This document shows positions 1-12,870 of a stretch of DNA of 64,000 bases, in pieces; within the stretch, counting starts at the first letter, position 1, and each line of letters begins with the position of its first letter. The stretch is from contig JASSKH010000037.1 of the NCBI GenBank assembly GCA_031763025.1, positions 2,046,001 to 2,110,000 on the forward strand, in the 5' to 3' direction. Below the pieces are notes generated by a model, which did no database searches, was not told the DNA's origin, and saw nothing but the letters and a program-made list of their open reading frames with translations. The position numbers and the translations under genes are program-made. This DNA comes from Macrocystis pyrifera (lineage: Eukaryota; Sar; Phaeophyceae; Laminariales; Laminariaceae).

Positions 1-3000
1 ACGGACGGGGGGCTTGGTTTCATGTACGTCGAGTACCGCGAGCGCGGTAGCAGCAGCAGCAGCGTGTGATGATGTAGCTATGAATTGGCTGAGACTGCAA
101 TTGCTGTAGTTCCCAACGTACAATACGTATCGGACTTGTTTGTAGACGAAGGGAATGGGTAGTCATGGATCTCCTGACTTGATTATCGCTGAGCCGGGTG
201 GTCTCGGCGTGGCGAAGAAAAAAAAAGTTCCATCTTACTGCTTCTTGCCTTTGGCTGTGACACCAAGAGCAGCGATGAGCGCACGAACGAGCAGCGCACG
301 GGCTCAATCAACCTGGCTCAATCAACGAAAATTCTACTGCTGCTTCGTTGGGATGCCGATCCCATAAATACATGTGTGCCCTTGTAGGCGTTGTTATAGC
401 TGTCCACGAGCTCTAATACTTAAGCTGTATTTAGAGCCAGGTATTATACCAGTCTTGGAGCCTCGCAGACAATTACAATTCGTAACTGCGGTGAAATACC
501 TGATACATGGTGCGAAGTATGAGGTTATAAGAGGTTACGAGGTTGCCTGCACTTACTCACATCTAAATGTTCGTCGCTTACCGTTGGTTTGGACAAGGGG
601 TTCGGTCGTAAACGGACGTGATGAACGACTTGACGCTTCCTCTCCCTGTCAAATCGTTGATGCGTGAAGGAACGCCATCTATAATATCTGTTCATTGATA
701 TTATGCTCCGTCTCTTGCCGTCGGCGGCGTATTCTGGGTCGGGTTTCTTGTTTCCTTCATTATTTCCTTAGGTACACCTCCGGCGTTGAACTTTACTGAA
801 CTTTACGACACGGCAGCAGGCATGCCGATGCAGGCATGACAAGCAAGTGGATGAGTTGGTGGGCTGCGGTCTCTTCGGCGTCTGGTCCATTCTGACCTAC
901 GGCAGTAGCCTGTCGTTGCTTTGGTTAAATATCCACGTACGTACGTACTACTCGCACGCCGTACGTTAGTTTGTCTGCATGAATGCGCCCGTGACGTGCA
1001 TGGCATGTATGTATTGTTGACGTGAATGTTCACTTTTTCTCAATGAGGCTGATTTCATTGTTGTCTCAATGAGTCTGATTTCATTGTTGTGCGCACAGAA
1101 CCGCCGGGGTTCTGGGGGAGTCCCTCTCGGGGAGCGAGGAGGCTGGGTAATGAGTGCAATGACTTTTTTCTCAGTGAGTCTGATTTCATTGTTGTGCGCA
1201 CAGAACTGCCGGGGTTCTGGGGGAGTCCCTATCGGGGAGCGAGGAGGCTGGGTAATGAGTGCAATGAGTGAGTGACACAGTCAGTTCAGCTGTACAGTGT
1301 ACGCCCGTACTTGAGTTGTTGCGTTTGTGGTTTATGGTTGATACCTCTTGCTGCGACGAAAATTGTCAGCGGAAATATTTTCACAACTACGTTCGTTCCT
1401 GGAACATAACTCATGGGTGTCTGGGTCCAGCTTGCTGTCAGTGTATAAACAACGGGTATATATACATACTCGTAGATGAAAAAATGAGGAATGCTCCTCA
1501 GGGTTTTACTCGGATATAAAGGGGCCAGCCCTCGTGAAGGAACTTCCAGTACTATTAATAACAACTGGTACGGGTACCACGAGGTACTAATAGCAGGTGC
1601 CAGGTATATCATACCATACCAGGTACGTACGCTAATAATGGCTTTGCCCTGGTATATCGGAACCTCGGTTCAGAGGGACCCCGTATGATCATTTGTACCG
1701 CAGGTACATGCTCGTATACCCTGGTACATATTTGTGTGTATAGCTCACACGTCGTTCATGCATGCTCTGTGTTCTTGTGAGTTTCGAACGTGTTTTTTGT
1801 TTTTTGTGTACGTTTCTTTGTGGTTCATTGAAGCCCATACGAGTGAACGCAGAAATGGCAAAGATACGAGTTGGCGTAACATATCATCCGATCATGTGAA
1901 TCCAGACAACGCATCGCGACACCAATAACGCTGGTACGATTACTCTCGAGTGCCTCCACGTTTCCAATCTGCGGGACGTTGTGCCCTGCTGCGTATACGT
2001 GGAGTAGTACCACATAAAAATGCCAAGCGTACAAGCGTTACCGAGTCACAGCAGCTGGAGCTATGCGCACGTCGTTCTGCTGCCGTTGTAGACTTGTCTG
2101 CTGTTCGGCTGCCGATATCAAAAACGAGTAAAACAGCAGTCATCGAGTCCGTCGTGTTCGCCAAAAGGAGATGTTTTACACTTTTTCCTGAGCCGTGCTT
2201 GACCAAATCGCACTCGACTGAAGGGATAGAGCAGCAGTGCACTACTCGCGCCGAAACAGTTACACCTTTTCCCTGGAAAATATTTTCACGAGTACGCGCA
2301 GTGCCAGCGGTGTGACCAGCGTGCTCGAAAGTTGACTCCAGGCGTCCCGGAGATAGATCATAGATCGGAATAATAACGCCTTATTATCCGTTGGAACCCC
2401 CACAATAATTGGCGATCTGGCTCGCTACGCTCTCCACTCGCGTCCCGTACCAGCTGAATATTAGGCATCGCTTCACGGAGAGGCACCAAACCCTCGTCAC
2501 AGGAGAAGTCTGTAGCTGTGTCCCAGGCCTCGATTTTCCGGCGCGCCATCTCGAAGGGAACGCAAAGGTGAGGAAAAAGTACCGCGACGGGTCAAAATGG
2601 CGTCACGGGCTGGCAGCATTTCAGCGAAGGCCACGTTTTACTCGCAGAACCTTCGGGGAAAGTCCGAACATACCTTATAGCGGGCTTTTCCGTGTCCATC
2701 GTATACCGTGCGCCTCGGGGAGGAGAGGGGCATGTCCCTGTGGGGTCGAGTACTGCGCCGTGTCTCCGCTCGCGCTTAGCGCGGCATCGAAAAAAAAATG
2801 CGTAGAAACGCGCGCAGGGCGTAGCGCGTACACAACACAACGCATAACACGCCTGTTGTTTTCTGGCCGGCACCATCATTCCGTGAAAAGTTGTGGTACG
2901 AATACCTTGGTATAGATTTTGATGTAGCCGGTGCTCCAGCAAATATGGTGCCTGCTCGCTTAATCCTTCCACGAACCTCCCCTTCCCCCCCCACCTCACC

Positions 3001-3009
3001 CAAAGTAAA
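1..3009. other. Gene-poor left flank
   Basis: No reading frame here has convincing coding character. The open frames are short, overlap on both strands and resemble no family I recognise. One minus-strand frame, 2358-2549 (63 codons from ATG), has a moderately protein-like composition but no recognisable domain or clear splice context. The last 400 bases before 3010 are GC-richer and may hold the promoter of the gene that follows, but I see no TATA box. Confidence 0.5.
1063..1272. repeat. Two-copy tandem duplication, 105 bp unit
   Basis: The block containing GCGCACAGAAC occurs at 1091 and again at 1196, followed in both copies by the same GC-rich stretch and the same TAATGAGTGCAATGA end. Only a few bases differ, so the duplication is recent. 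The open frames it creates are repeat artefacts. Confidence 0.85.
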
Positions 3010-5085
3010 ATGACGCGCGCCGCCACTCAAACAACCCTCCCCTCTCCTCGCGTGCTTGAAGGTCAGACCGGCCTGGCCGTTTTTTTTGGCTTGGCAGAGA
3101 AGCCCGCGATGCCGGAAATGGACTCTCCTCAGATGTCCGGCGTTGTTGAGCAAGGCTCCTCGCCTACCCCTACCACCGTTGTTAGAGGGCTCCACCTTAC
3201 GAAGCGCCCGCGAGAGGAGGGGAGCCCGCTTGCCACGCTGGGCAAGCGAGGGAGGGGCGAGAACGGGGACATCTCGCTCACCCTGCAGATCCCCGTCCCG
3301 GCGGCGCTGCTGCCGCCCTCGGGAGGAGGAAATCGTTCGCCTCCAGCGGCGCCTGCGGCGCCGCAGGCGCGGCAGCTGCCGGCTCTGTCGCTGCCGAACC
3401 ATCACCCACCCCCTCCACTCTGCGAGTCCCCCGGCAAGACGAACCAGGCGTCCCACAACCTCTCCGCCTCCGCCTCGTCCGCATCGAACTCCTTTGCCCC
3501 CTTCTCTGGTGGCAGCGGAGGCGGTGGAGAGGGAGATGGAGACGTTGAAAGCACGGCCAAATCCGGCGCTATCCTTGTAGCCTCCCCCTCCGCGTCCGCT
3601 TCTACCCCGGAAGCGTTGTCCGGCGAGGCCTTCCCCACCGCGAGGCGAAAATATCAGCACGCCCCGTGCACGCCGTACGCGGTTGCAGGGACAGGGGTAG
3701 CGGCAGGGGCAGGGGCAGGGGCAGGGGCAGAGGCAGGGGTAGCGGCGGCGGCGGCGGCGGCGGCGAAGCCTTCCCTCGGGGCCACGGACCCGATCTTCCA
3801 CGCGGCGCTGCTCAGGCTCCTGCACCGCCGAGGGGGCATCGCGTGCCCGGAGGCCCCCGCGTGGCGCTGGCGCGGGAACGCCCCCGCGCGGTTCGAGCAC
3901 TGGCCGCGAGCGCTGCACCCGTCCGTGATGGACCTCCTCGCCTGCGTCTCAGCCAGCGAGGAGCGGGTGGTCCTGACCGGGTGCGACATGAAGAAGGACG
4001 CCTGCGGAGAGGTGGAGTCGCCGCTGACCCCACAGCAGCAGGAGGCGCAGCCTCCGCGAGAGGCCGCCGCGTGGCGGGCGCCACGCCCGAGGACGCCCGT
4101 GAAACGAGGCGTGGCAGCGCCGGCGGGAATGCCTCTGACGCACACGCCGATCGCTCCCTCGGCGCAGACGCCGCTCTCGGCTCTGCGCAGGCCCGGCAGC
4201 GCGTGTCGCTCGGCCAACCGAGTCCGTTTTTCGACGCACGACATGAGCGTCGTTGACACACCCGATCCGTCACGGGGGGGCTCGGAAGAGGGCATGGTAA
4301 GTGCTCTGGACGGCCTCGAGTCCATCCTCTTGGCCGCGCAAAAGGTGCGAGGGATCGCGGCATCCGCCTCCGATGGTGCTGCCCCTGCTGGTGTTACCGC
4401 TGCCCCCCCAGCGTGGGGTAGCTGCGGAAGAAGCGGGGGCCGCGGAAGCGAAGGTGGCGACGGCAACGGCGTTAGCTGCCGCTTGCCACCCGAGGGTAGT
4501 AACGGGCGGGACAGGCACTTCGAGGGATACTTCGATCGATTCAGCAGCGCTGGCCGGCATGACGTGGCTGTTGCTGCTGCTGCTGCCGCTGATGTCGCTG
4601 CCGCTCCAGCTGCTGCCGCGGAAGGTAGCGAAGCGACGGGTAGCGAAGGTAGAGTAGCTGGGGACGACGAGATGGGGCTGGTCGTCGGGAACGGAGCAGC
4701 TCACCGGGAGAACGAGGAGGAGTCCAGTGTTCGAGGAGCGGAGGCAGCTGGTGGCATAGGAGTAGAGGGGGCGGAAGAAGCGGGGGAGGCGCACGATGCC
4801 CCGGCGGCGGAGGCGAGACGCGTGCGGGAAGACGCGGTGGCACTCGCTGGCATCCTGGAAGAAATCTCTTCGAGCGACTCTGCCCCGGAAGAGGTGGCCC
4901 TGGCGGGCGGGTGGGGGCCGGAGCACAGCAACGCCGCTGCTTTCTACGCGAAAGAGGTCGCCTTGCTTTGCGGGGCTGGGGCCGGGGCCGGGGGCGAGGC
5001 GCAGGTGGCGCCGGGGGTGGCGGGCAGCCACCTTCGGGTGCGCTACTTGGACGTCCTTAGCTCCCTCGTCCGTTACAACCTCAAG
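3010..5085 (+). CDS. Unrecognised Ser/Ala-rich nuclear-type protein, first coding exon
   Basis: An open frame of 692 codons starts at the ATG at 3010 and ends at a plausible donor, CTCAAG|GTGTGT, at 5085/5086. I do not recognise a family. The N-terminus is Ser/Pro-rich with basic patches of nuclear-localisation type (TKRPREE, GKRGRG, about residues 64-85). A poly-Gly/Ala stretch lies near residues 225-250. A compact Trp-rich segment follows, roughly residues 255-330, the most domain-like part. Then come several Ser/Thr-Pro sites (TPVKR, TPLSALRRPGS) and the tetrapeptide RVRF at residues 404-407. The C-terminal 15 residues look helical. GC-rich third positions favour this frame over its shadows. 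A good internal donor-like site (ATG|GTAAGT, near 4294) means a shorter splice form cannot be excluded. The frame continues in phase into the exon at 19778. Confidence 0.7.
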
Positions 5086-5668
5086 GTGTGTGTGCATGTG
5101 CAGCTACGATGAGATGTACGTACCTGGCACCATCAAGTTGTTTGTTTTGCTGTTTTGTGTTGTGTACCAGACGCCAGGTATCAAATGTATATATTAAATT
5201 GGTTTATCTGCGTATTCTAGGGGCAGCAGTACCAGTAGCAGCAAATGCATTTATTATTAATAATAGCTACTTGTGTATTTGGTACATATGTAGATGCTCA
5301 TTCAGCACGCGTGTTTTTGTTCCGAGGGTTTGGTTGACAACGGACCATTGGGTGACAAAACTCAAGCCAATTCACCTGATACTGCTTTTAGCGTAAATTT
5401 ATACAGCATACGTATCATAGCAGGAGCAGTATGTATGATTACTCTAGTGATACTCCCTATTAGTAGTAGTATTTATCAAACTCTCACGGTGGTGTTGCGG
5501 TGGTTTTGTAGTTATAGTTGTGTGCTTGCTAGATTTTATAAGGCACACCGAGAACCGTCGTCCTTCTTCGAAAAGGGCCGCTGGTTGCTGCTGTTGTTGT
5601 TCCGCATGTTGGCTAATGTTGGTATTCGTTGCGCCATTCTCCACTCGAGCCTCAACCGTCTTACTGCG

Positions 5669-5701
<33 letters not shown>

Positions 5702-6268
5702 TTGTGTCCTTGTTATTGTCGGTTTCGTGTTCGTCACCCGGCAATGTCGATTACTCATGAACCAGTAGTTCGTACGGCGGGGCTACGATTTAAGAGAGTG
5801 ATGCGTCAAGCCTGATAGACCTTCCTTAACCCTCTACTGCTGTAGTACTGCGCTGTACAGAAACACGTAAGATCTGACTTTATTTTCCATCAATTTATTC
5901 CAAAGCGGGAGTTCAGTCGTAAAAGGGGTTACCCCAGTCCCGTTTTGGGGACAGCCTACGTAAAAATTGACTGGTTTTTTCCCCAAAAAACGACGAGACC
6001 GCAAAATGTTAAGTTCAGTCCTATCTCCTTCAGGACTCCATCCCCGTTTTTAGGACAAGCTCTTTTGAATCTGAGGGGTCTGTCCTCACAACGTGACTGC
6101 AGTGCTATTAATACAAGAAAAGGGTTCAAACAGGTATTTCTCTTAAACCGTACATGGTAATGTGTAGTGTTATATACCAGGCATAGCTTTGGTGTGCCCG
6201 TGCCTGGCCATTTGACCTCTCTTCAATCGGTGTTTCTCTTGCATCCGGGTCTCTTAAATCGTACCCCC

Positions 6269-6331
6269 CCCCCCCCCACCCTGTTCATACGACTACCGCC
6301 ATGCATGATGGTGAGTACACCCCCCCCCCTG
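6269..6331 (+). mobile_element. SINE-like 3' end fragment between C runs
   Basis: A short segment with CATACGACTAC and CATGCATGATGGTGAGTAC, the 3' terminus of the poly(C)-tailed SINE-like family, is flanked on both sides by runs of C. The copy retains only about 35 bases, so it is a severely 5'-truncated insertion or a remnant next to an older C tail. Confidence 0.6.
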
Positions 6332-7821
6332 CACCAGGTACCACTTTGACCCGGAATATAAACTCTGTTTGATATTCATGTCAGAGCACAAACGGTTGCT
6401 ATATTCCCGGTCAGAATGGTACATACCAGGTACCAGGTATTTTTTTTTAACCCCGTTGGGACCTAGAGATGGAACAAAACGATGATACGCTTGGTCATAT
6501 AACCGCCCGTGGAAAGTGTATACGCGACCGTAGCAGCCGGTGTCATACCGCGCCTGCGTCGTACGCCTCCTTTAATCGTTGCTGTAGTTTTGGTTGCTAA
6601 ACTTTAGAATCATGTGCCATCAACCAACCAACCAAAACCAAGAAGCAGTGTCCGATATCGTATCTCCTAGTCATGGTTCACTGCCGTCACGTTTGCCCTA
6701 AGAAGCCCCGAAGAGTTTGAGAGTTGCTGTTTTTGTCGTTCTGAGTGGCGGAGGCGTGCTTCAGCAGCTCATTAGGCCTCTGTTTTTTTTGTTTTTTTTT
6801 TTCTTTCCGCGTTGCTTGAGCAGCTTTCAGTAGTAAGTACGGTATTATACCGTTCACCCCTTCGGTGCCGATCCGATCGCAAGGCGCGGCGGTGGCTGTA
6901 ACTCCTCTTTTTTCTTTTTTTTTTTTTTTTTTTTTTTTTTTTCGCGCGAGATAGATGCTGTCGTCCTCGCCTTGGTGGCAATCTCGCATGGCTTCCTTTC
7001 ATCGTACCTCTCCCACGTGGCAAGCTTCCGCATGCATGCCTTCTGTGTATACACACGTCGTCGTGGCGGTGTCGCAGTCATAAATAAGCCTCGGACAGTT
7101 GTGCTGGTCTGGTCTGCGCTGCGCTGTGCTGCGCTGTGCTGCGCTGTGCTGTGATGTGGTGGGCCGTGGTTTTTTCGGTGTTATGTTTCTATTTACTGGT
7201 GTGTCAGTGTTGCAGTACGTACGACAAGCAGCCAAAAGCTGTGTGAGGGTGGTATTTTTCACGACTGACAGAACCAGCCGAAATCTCTTCGCATGTTGTC
7301 GACAAAAAACAAGCAGCCTAAATATCTTCCGTGATCCACGGCCAAAACAAGCAGTCAAATTATTGTTTTAAAACGTGCTCACGGCAAAAGCAACTATTAA
7401 TAGCCCAATCCTCTTCCTCCATTGCATGCCCGCGGCGGTGGCTCTTTGCGCGATGTGCTCCGTGGCGTAAGGCAAACCAAGCGCCTGTTCTGACAAGCTC
7501 GCAAATATTTATGATGAGGTCACAGCAGACGACGTCACCTGCCGACGTCAGCCTCTACATAGCCTTCGTACGCCTTTGTTCGTAAATGCAACTGGCTCGA
7601 GGGGCCGCGGTATAATTGTCTGCGTATGGTATGAAGCGGATTTTGCTGTGGCAGCCGCTTTCTCGCAATACACTCGTAGTATATAAGCATGCGGCGATGT
7701 TCCAGATACCTGGTATTACAGCATCCAGTAGCTCCTCTTGCTTTTTCATGCGCTATTTATCTTTTTGCATGTACGTATATTTTACGAGGTACCATGTATT
7801 GGGTTAATTCAATCTAGTACT

Positions 7822-7928
7822 ACTACGGGGGTCCATAGTTAATAGGACCTATGGTATACATAAAAATATATAATTCACCTATTTTCACTAACAATATTTG
7901 GTCCTATTAACTATGGACCCCCGTAATA
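7822..7928. mobile_element. TA-flanked MITE copy 1
   Basis: Near-perfect terminal inverted repeats (ACGGGGGTCCATAGTTAATA and its complement) enclose an AT-rich centre with TATACATAAAA. There is no coding capacity, so it needs a transposase supplied elsewhere. Confidence 0.85.
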
Positions 7929-8513
7929 GGTAGTTGGTCCAATTGTTTTGACGGGTCAATTTTTAATACTTTTTCGTAGTATGTACGTCATACGGGATTC
8001 AGACTACTCCCTGTGCGCCTATTATTCACACCAGTGCTTCAATTGACCCCTTTCCGACTGCAGTTTCGTTTAGGGGGCTGGCCACTCAAACTTCCACTAA
8101 AACTTGAAATAGTTTGTCCCCACACACGGGACTGCGATACCATATGGGTACCAGAGTATATGTCATGTATGTATTTTCGTATGTACGAGACTACCACGTA
8201 CTGCTGTAATTATTTTTTGTGTATTTACTGCGCTGTATCTCGTGGAGATGGAGGAATCCGTTGGGACCTTATCCCCTCCTCGGTGAAGGGTGCAGGGGTC
8301 CGTCCGTACGTCAGGACTTGCATAGCCGCCGACAAAGACATCCATGGTCTGGGTTGTCTGTCGATTAGAAGAGGCAACCTACTCACGCTGCCTAGGAACT
8401 CGTACTCAAGAGTGTCCCGGAGATCAGCGCCGAGACGGAATCGAAGTCAGAACGTACAATTTTTGTCTGAGTAATAGAAGGGACAACCTCACTATGCTAT
8501 TAATAGGATACTA

Positions 8514-8619
8514 TTACGGGGTACATGGTTGACAGAACCTATGGTATACATAAAAAACCTATATATTTACCTATTTTTTACGGACAATATTTGGTCCTAT
8601 TTACTGTGGACCCCCGTAA
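8514..8619. mobile_element. TA-flanked MITE copy 2
   Basis: Same family, with TTACGGGG at the left and CCCCCGTAA at the right. It is flanked by TA on both sides (CTA|TTACG and GTAA|TATT), fitting a TA target duplication. Confidence 0.85.
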
Positions 8620-8715
8620 TATTAATACTCGGTCAGTAGTACACGTACACAGTCAGCACTGATTGAGTAATATACCTTGTGTAGTATATATACCCTGTGA
8701 TATGATAACATACTA

Positions 8716-8819
8716 TTACGGGGGACCATAGTAAATAGGACCTACGGTCCACACAAAACCCTATATTTTTCCTATTTTCACTAACAACATTTGGTCCTAT
8801 TAACTACGGCCCCCCGTAA
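8716..8819. mobile_element. TA-flanked MITE copy 3
   Basis: Same family, only about 100 bases from copy 2 and in tandem with it. Flanked by TA on both sides. The inverted ends read TTACGGGGG and CCCCCGTAA. Confidence 0.85.
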
Positions 8820-10085
8820 TATTAACATTAATATGAATACCTTGCGACACGTGTGAGAAGATGTGACACACTCTCCGACGATTTTCAGCGCTGATTTTTC
8901 TCGGCGATGGAGAAAAGGTGCAATTGTCGAGCGATGCGTCTCAGGAAAAATCTCGACGACATATTCCCAAAGCCACCATTTTCGTTGTGTGTACCACCCC
9001 CCCCCCCCCTGGGTTTATAGAGAAGTTCGTCGAGTGTGTTATCTTATTATCCTGTGTGCTATGCATACCACTCTGGCCGGAAATATAAGCACCGTTTAGA
9101 CCTTAATATGAAGACCAAGCGGTTGTTCTTCATATTTACGTGCGGAGTGTTGCTGCAGTACGTGGGTATCCTTTCTATCCAATCCAATATTGTCGGTATC
9201 GGAAGGAAGGCTTCTGGACCGGCCGCTGTGAGGGCGAGCGGCTAATCCACCCTTCCCTCGGGCGTAGTTGAGGCAGGGTTAATGTTGGGTTCGTGCAGTT
9301 AGTGTTTGTTTCACACGCACCCTCGTGTTTGGGACAGCCTCTCACTAAGAAAAAAAAAGTGCTGGTTATGATGACGAACGAAAACAAGTTTCTGATTAGC
9401 ACGGCGCCAGAAAGGAGGATCCTTTTTTTTAGAGATGGCCAAAACAGATTATCGTACTGCTGTGCTAGTTCTTGAATGGACCCTTTTAGTACCGCACTGC
9501 TGTACAGGGACATATTTCTCAGTCTACTCCCAAGTATACAGTGTGGCGTACCGACGTTAAGACCATCCCGTCTACGAATTTGGGGTGGACGAGACCGGGT
9601 GAATCAGCTTGTTGCGAGAGCAAAACCTACTTTGGATTATTATCGGATCATTTTTTCAGCAGTGCAAGGAGGAGACCAAAGCGGAGAGAGACCATTTCAG
9701 GGATGATCCCAAAACGGAGATGAGGCCGCCTAAATTGCCTGTCCCGAGGTGATCTTGAAGCGGGTATGCATGGGACTATTGCCGTACGGTTCTGTACGGA
9801 TTGGGTTCTGCAAGGGTTGAAAAGGGCCTGTGTCGATCTTATAATGCGTTGTTAGTGGTTGATTTCGACGGCAGAACTCGTTTCCTTCTCTTGGTGTTGA
9901 GGGGTGGAACGGCTATCGAAGACAAGAGGACGTGCATACAATAACTACTTCCACCAACGCATACACGTGGCTACAGTTTCAAATACCCTGCTGTTCAATT
10001 CAAGTCCCTAGTTTTTTTTGCCGTGTACACCTGTACGGCAGTAGTATGGCAATAGTACACCATTATGTGCCCCCCAACAACAAAC

Positions 10086-10195
10086 GGTATTGCGGAGGAC
10101 CGTAGTCATCAGGACCCATCATGCATACAAAAACCTATACATTCGAGTATTTTTGCTGATCATAGTTGGTCTTTACTATGTCACCACGTGTTCTA
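10086..10195. mobile_element. Decayed MITE copy
   Basis: The left end (TTGCGGAGGACC) and the centre (CATACAAAAACCTATACATT) match the TA-flanked MITE family. The right terminal repeat is eroded beyond TTGGTCTTTACTATG, so this is an old, non-mobile copy. Confidence 0.5.
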
Positions 10196-10220
10196 GATTG
10201 AGATCGAATTGGTTATTCTG

Positions 10221-10284
10221 AATCGCGATTTTCCCGATCGCGATTTTCCCGATCGCGATTTTCCCGATCGCGATTTTCCCGATC
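10221..10284. repeat. Short tandem repeat, 15 bp unit
   Basis: The unit ATCGCGATTTTCCCG repeats four times with almost no divergence. Each unit carries the palindrome ATCGCGAT. There are no spacers, so it is a simple tandem array. Confidence 0.9.
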
Positions 10285-10649
10285 TTCCGGAGGTGTCGAG
10301 CTCGTTCTCTATTTTTCCCAATGCTCGATTCGCCTCTTGCTCCAAAGATCGCCTATAATACCTAAATCGTCTTTTTTTTCCGCCGTATTTTTCAAGGAAT
10401 CGGTCGCCATCGATTCCAGAAACGATCTCGAATGCTGACTCTGATTAAGATTGAGCCATGTTGGGACGCCAACCTGTAGCATACCAGGTAGGCGATGGCA
10501 TGCCCGTACCAGGTACCAGTAGGAGTCGATGTAGCACTCGCCGCTGAGCATTATTTATTAACCCCAAACTCTTATTAATAGGAGCCGCCCCCGAGTAAAA
10601 AAGAGCCTCAGATTCTTACCTGGGGTTGGTGTACTCGATAGGAGAGATT

Positions 10650-10888
10650 TACTCAATCTCATGCATGGCCGTAGTCGTATCACCATAGACCTTCGCTTCC
10701 CCCGCAATGCCGGGACCGGAGCAACTCGGGTTTTCACCGACCAGGCGGGCATTGCTTGCACCAAGCGCGAAGCGCCGTGAGATGTCCGGCGAGTCGCATG
10801 AAGGGTGAGCCGCATCCTATTAATACTAAGAACCGCTTGTGAGGCGGACTTTCTTGCATATGGATGACAGCTTCAACGAGTTCATTTA
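10650..10888 (-). mobile_element. SINE-like element, antisense copy
   Basis: Read on the minus strand, it shares the AAGAACCGC-type block, the GCGCTTGGTGCAAGCAATG block and the GGTGAAAACCCGA block with the copies at 28466, 30257, 24962 and 37196, and ends near CATGCATGAG. Its C tail is missing. No protein is encoded. Confidence 0.75.
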
Positions 10889-11378
10889 ATGATTCTTACG
10901 CAGGGGGTGTGTCTTGCTCGTCGGTCAGCCACTGCGGTGGAAGGGTTCACACGTTTGGACTGTTTTATCGTCTACGATATCCTAACCCGCCATCCTGAAA
11001 TGCTGTGCCGGATCTGTATCGTACAGACCCAACCAAGGAAGCATGCATGCCCTGTGGACCATGAAGAATACACAGGTTCCACCCTGCAACATGGGCTAGA
11101 TCGGTTTAGCTATTATTTTAGTTTATTTTCGATGCAGATCAGGCAGTTGTGTGCCCTGACTGGTGTGCATCATGGATGATCTGTCGGACGTACGGCTGCG
11201 TTTCGCCAGTTTTTGTTTCTGTACTACGAAACTGTGGTCGTCTGCCATTCGGTTTTTTGTAGCTGAGGAGCGTCCGTCGGAGTTCAACGAGAAGAAAGCG
11301 TGCCTGAGGCCCTGTATTGGCTGAGCTATTTGCGGTAACAGTAGCTAGCTGCAATAGCAGCACCTGTAACGGCAGAAT

Positions 11379-11381
<3 letters not shown>

Positions 11382-11421
<40 letters not shown>
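11382..11421. repeat. CAG trinucleotide run
   Basis: A perfect run of about 13 CAG units followed by CAA. Open frames through it give poly-Ser or poly-Leu on opposite strands, typical artefacts. No adjacent coding exon is recognised. Confidence 0.85.
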
Positions 11422-11430
<9 letters not shown>

Positions 11431-12463
11431 AACACTGTGGCAGCAGCACCAGTAGTGGCGGCAGCGGTAGTAGGAGTTGTCGTGGCTGACCGCAGGGTTG
11501 CGTTGGCTTCAAGCTCTCGAGGGCTGCCCCGGTTGTCCTCGATCGGTACCGTCCATGTTTTTCCGACATCCGTCACACGAGTTCCTCGGCATCTCCTTGT
11601 GGCGGTAACGCAAAAGCGGAGTGGTGCCTTGAAGAGAAAAATATTCCGGAAAATGTTCGTTGCGCTCGCTCGCCCCATCTTCTAACTTTCGGGCGCCGAG
11701 GCAACAGCAAGAACCCACTCCTCGCGCTGTTGGCTGAGTCTCCAAAGGTGCTCAAGTCGGCATTTTTCCCTCGCATCCCACCAGGCACTACTTAAATATA
11801 CGCGAGTACCAAATCTATTGGTACACCTGGTAGTAGTTAACAACAAGCACCAGCTGTGATATCGATATTTTTTTTCTACGTGGAGAAATCTTCAAACGTA
11901 TGATATGAAGGCATTGTTCCGTCGCCTCCTATATACTATCAAGTCTATTTTTCGCCGGCCATGCGGGCGTCCCCTCGCCTCCTTCCCTCCCTCCAGCTAT
12001 CCTCGAGCCTGTCGCTAGCTCTAGCGCTAGCTCTACGTAGCGCGTCGCTTCGTCACAGGAAAGAGTGGGTTTGAATTCATGTCTTGCGCGAGAAATGTGT
12101 GAGAAAAGCTCTTGGGATTGCTTGTCACTGGCCATGGCCAACTGGTCGGAACGGGGCTTGAGTGCCCGAATGGAAGGGAGCTCATGCTTCGGAGTGGAGT
12201 GGTTCGTTGGTTGCTTTGCTGCCTGGTATGCTGTTCAGTATGCTGTCTGGCGTAATAATCTACCGCGTGCTCGGGGAGTTGCTTATTGAGCCTACTTCAC
12301 GGAATGGCTGCTTGTGCTCGTGTTCTATTAGCCCCTTTTACATAAAACTGCACCGAACTTTTCCAGGGCAAAACTAGTTGAGGTTATAGTGTATAATAGT
12401 TGGGTAGCTTTTGCAGCAGTAAGAGGGTCAAGCAACGGTTCTTTGGCTCCGGCGGCACGGATG

Positions 12464-12870
12464 ATAAGATAACACACGGATGATACGATAACACACGGGT
12501 GATAACATAGCACACAGGTGATGAGATAACACACGGGTGATAAGATAACACACGGATGATAAGATAACACACGGGTGATAACATAACATACGGGTGATAA
12601 CATAGCACACAGGTGATGAGATAACACACGGGTGATAAGAACACACGGGTGATACCATTACACACGGGTGATAACATAACACACGGGTGATACGATAACA
12701 TACGGGTGATAAGAACACACGGGTGATAACATAGCACACAGGTGATGAGATAACACACGGGTGATATGCACACACGGGTGATACGATAACACACGGGTGG
12801 TACGATAACATACGGGTGATAACATAACACACAGGGTGATAAAATAACAAACGGGTGATGAGATAACACA
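12464..12870. repeat. Minisatellite, about 19 bp unit
   Basis: About 21 units of the type GATAAGATAACACACGGGT vary mainly at the dinucleotide before ATAACA. Overlapping minus-strand frames of up to 205 codons are products of the repeat. A related short remnant lies at 13065-13090. Confidence 0.92.

Noticed and set aside
2358-2549. 63-codon minus-strand frame of protein-like composition
   Set aside because: No domain, no neighbouring exon and no family resemblance. At this length it can be chance.
12464-12870. Possible CRISPR-like array
   Set aside because: The units abut without unique spacers, and the genome is eukaryotic with spliceosomal introns. It is a minisatellite.
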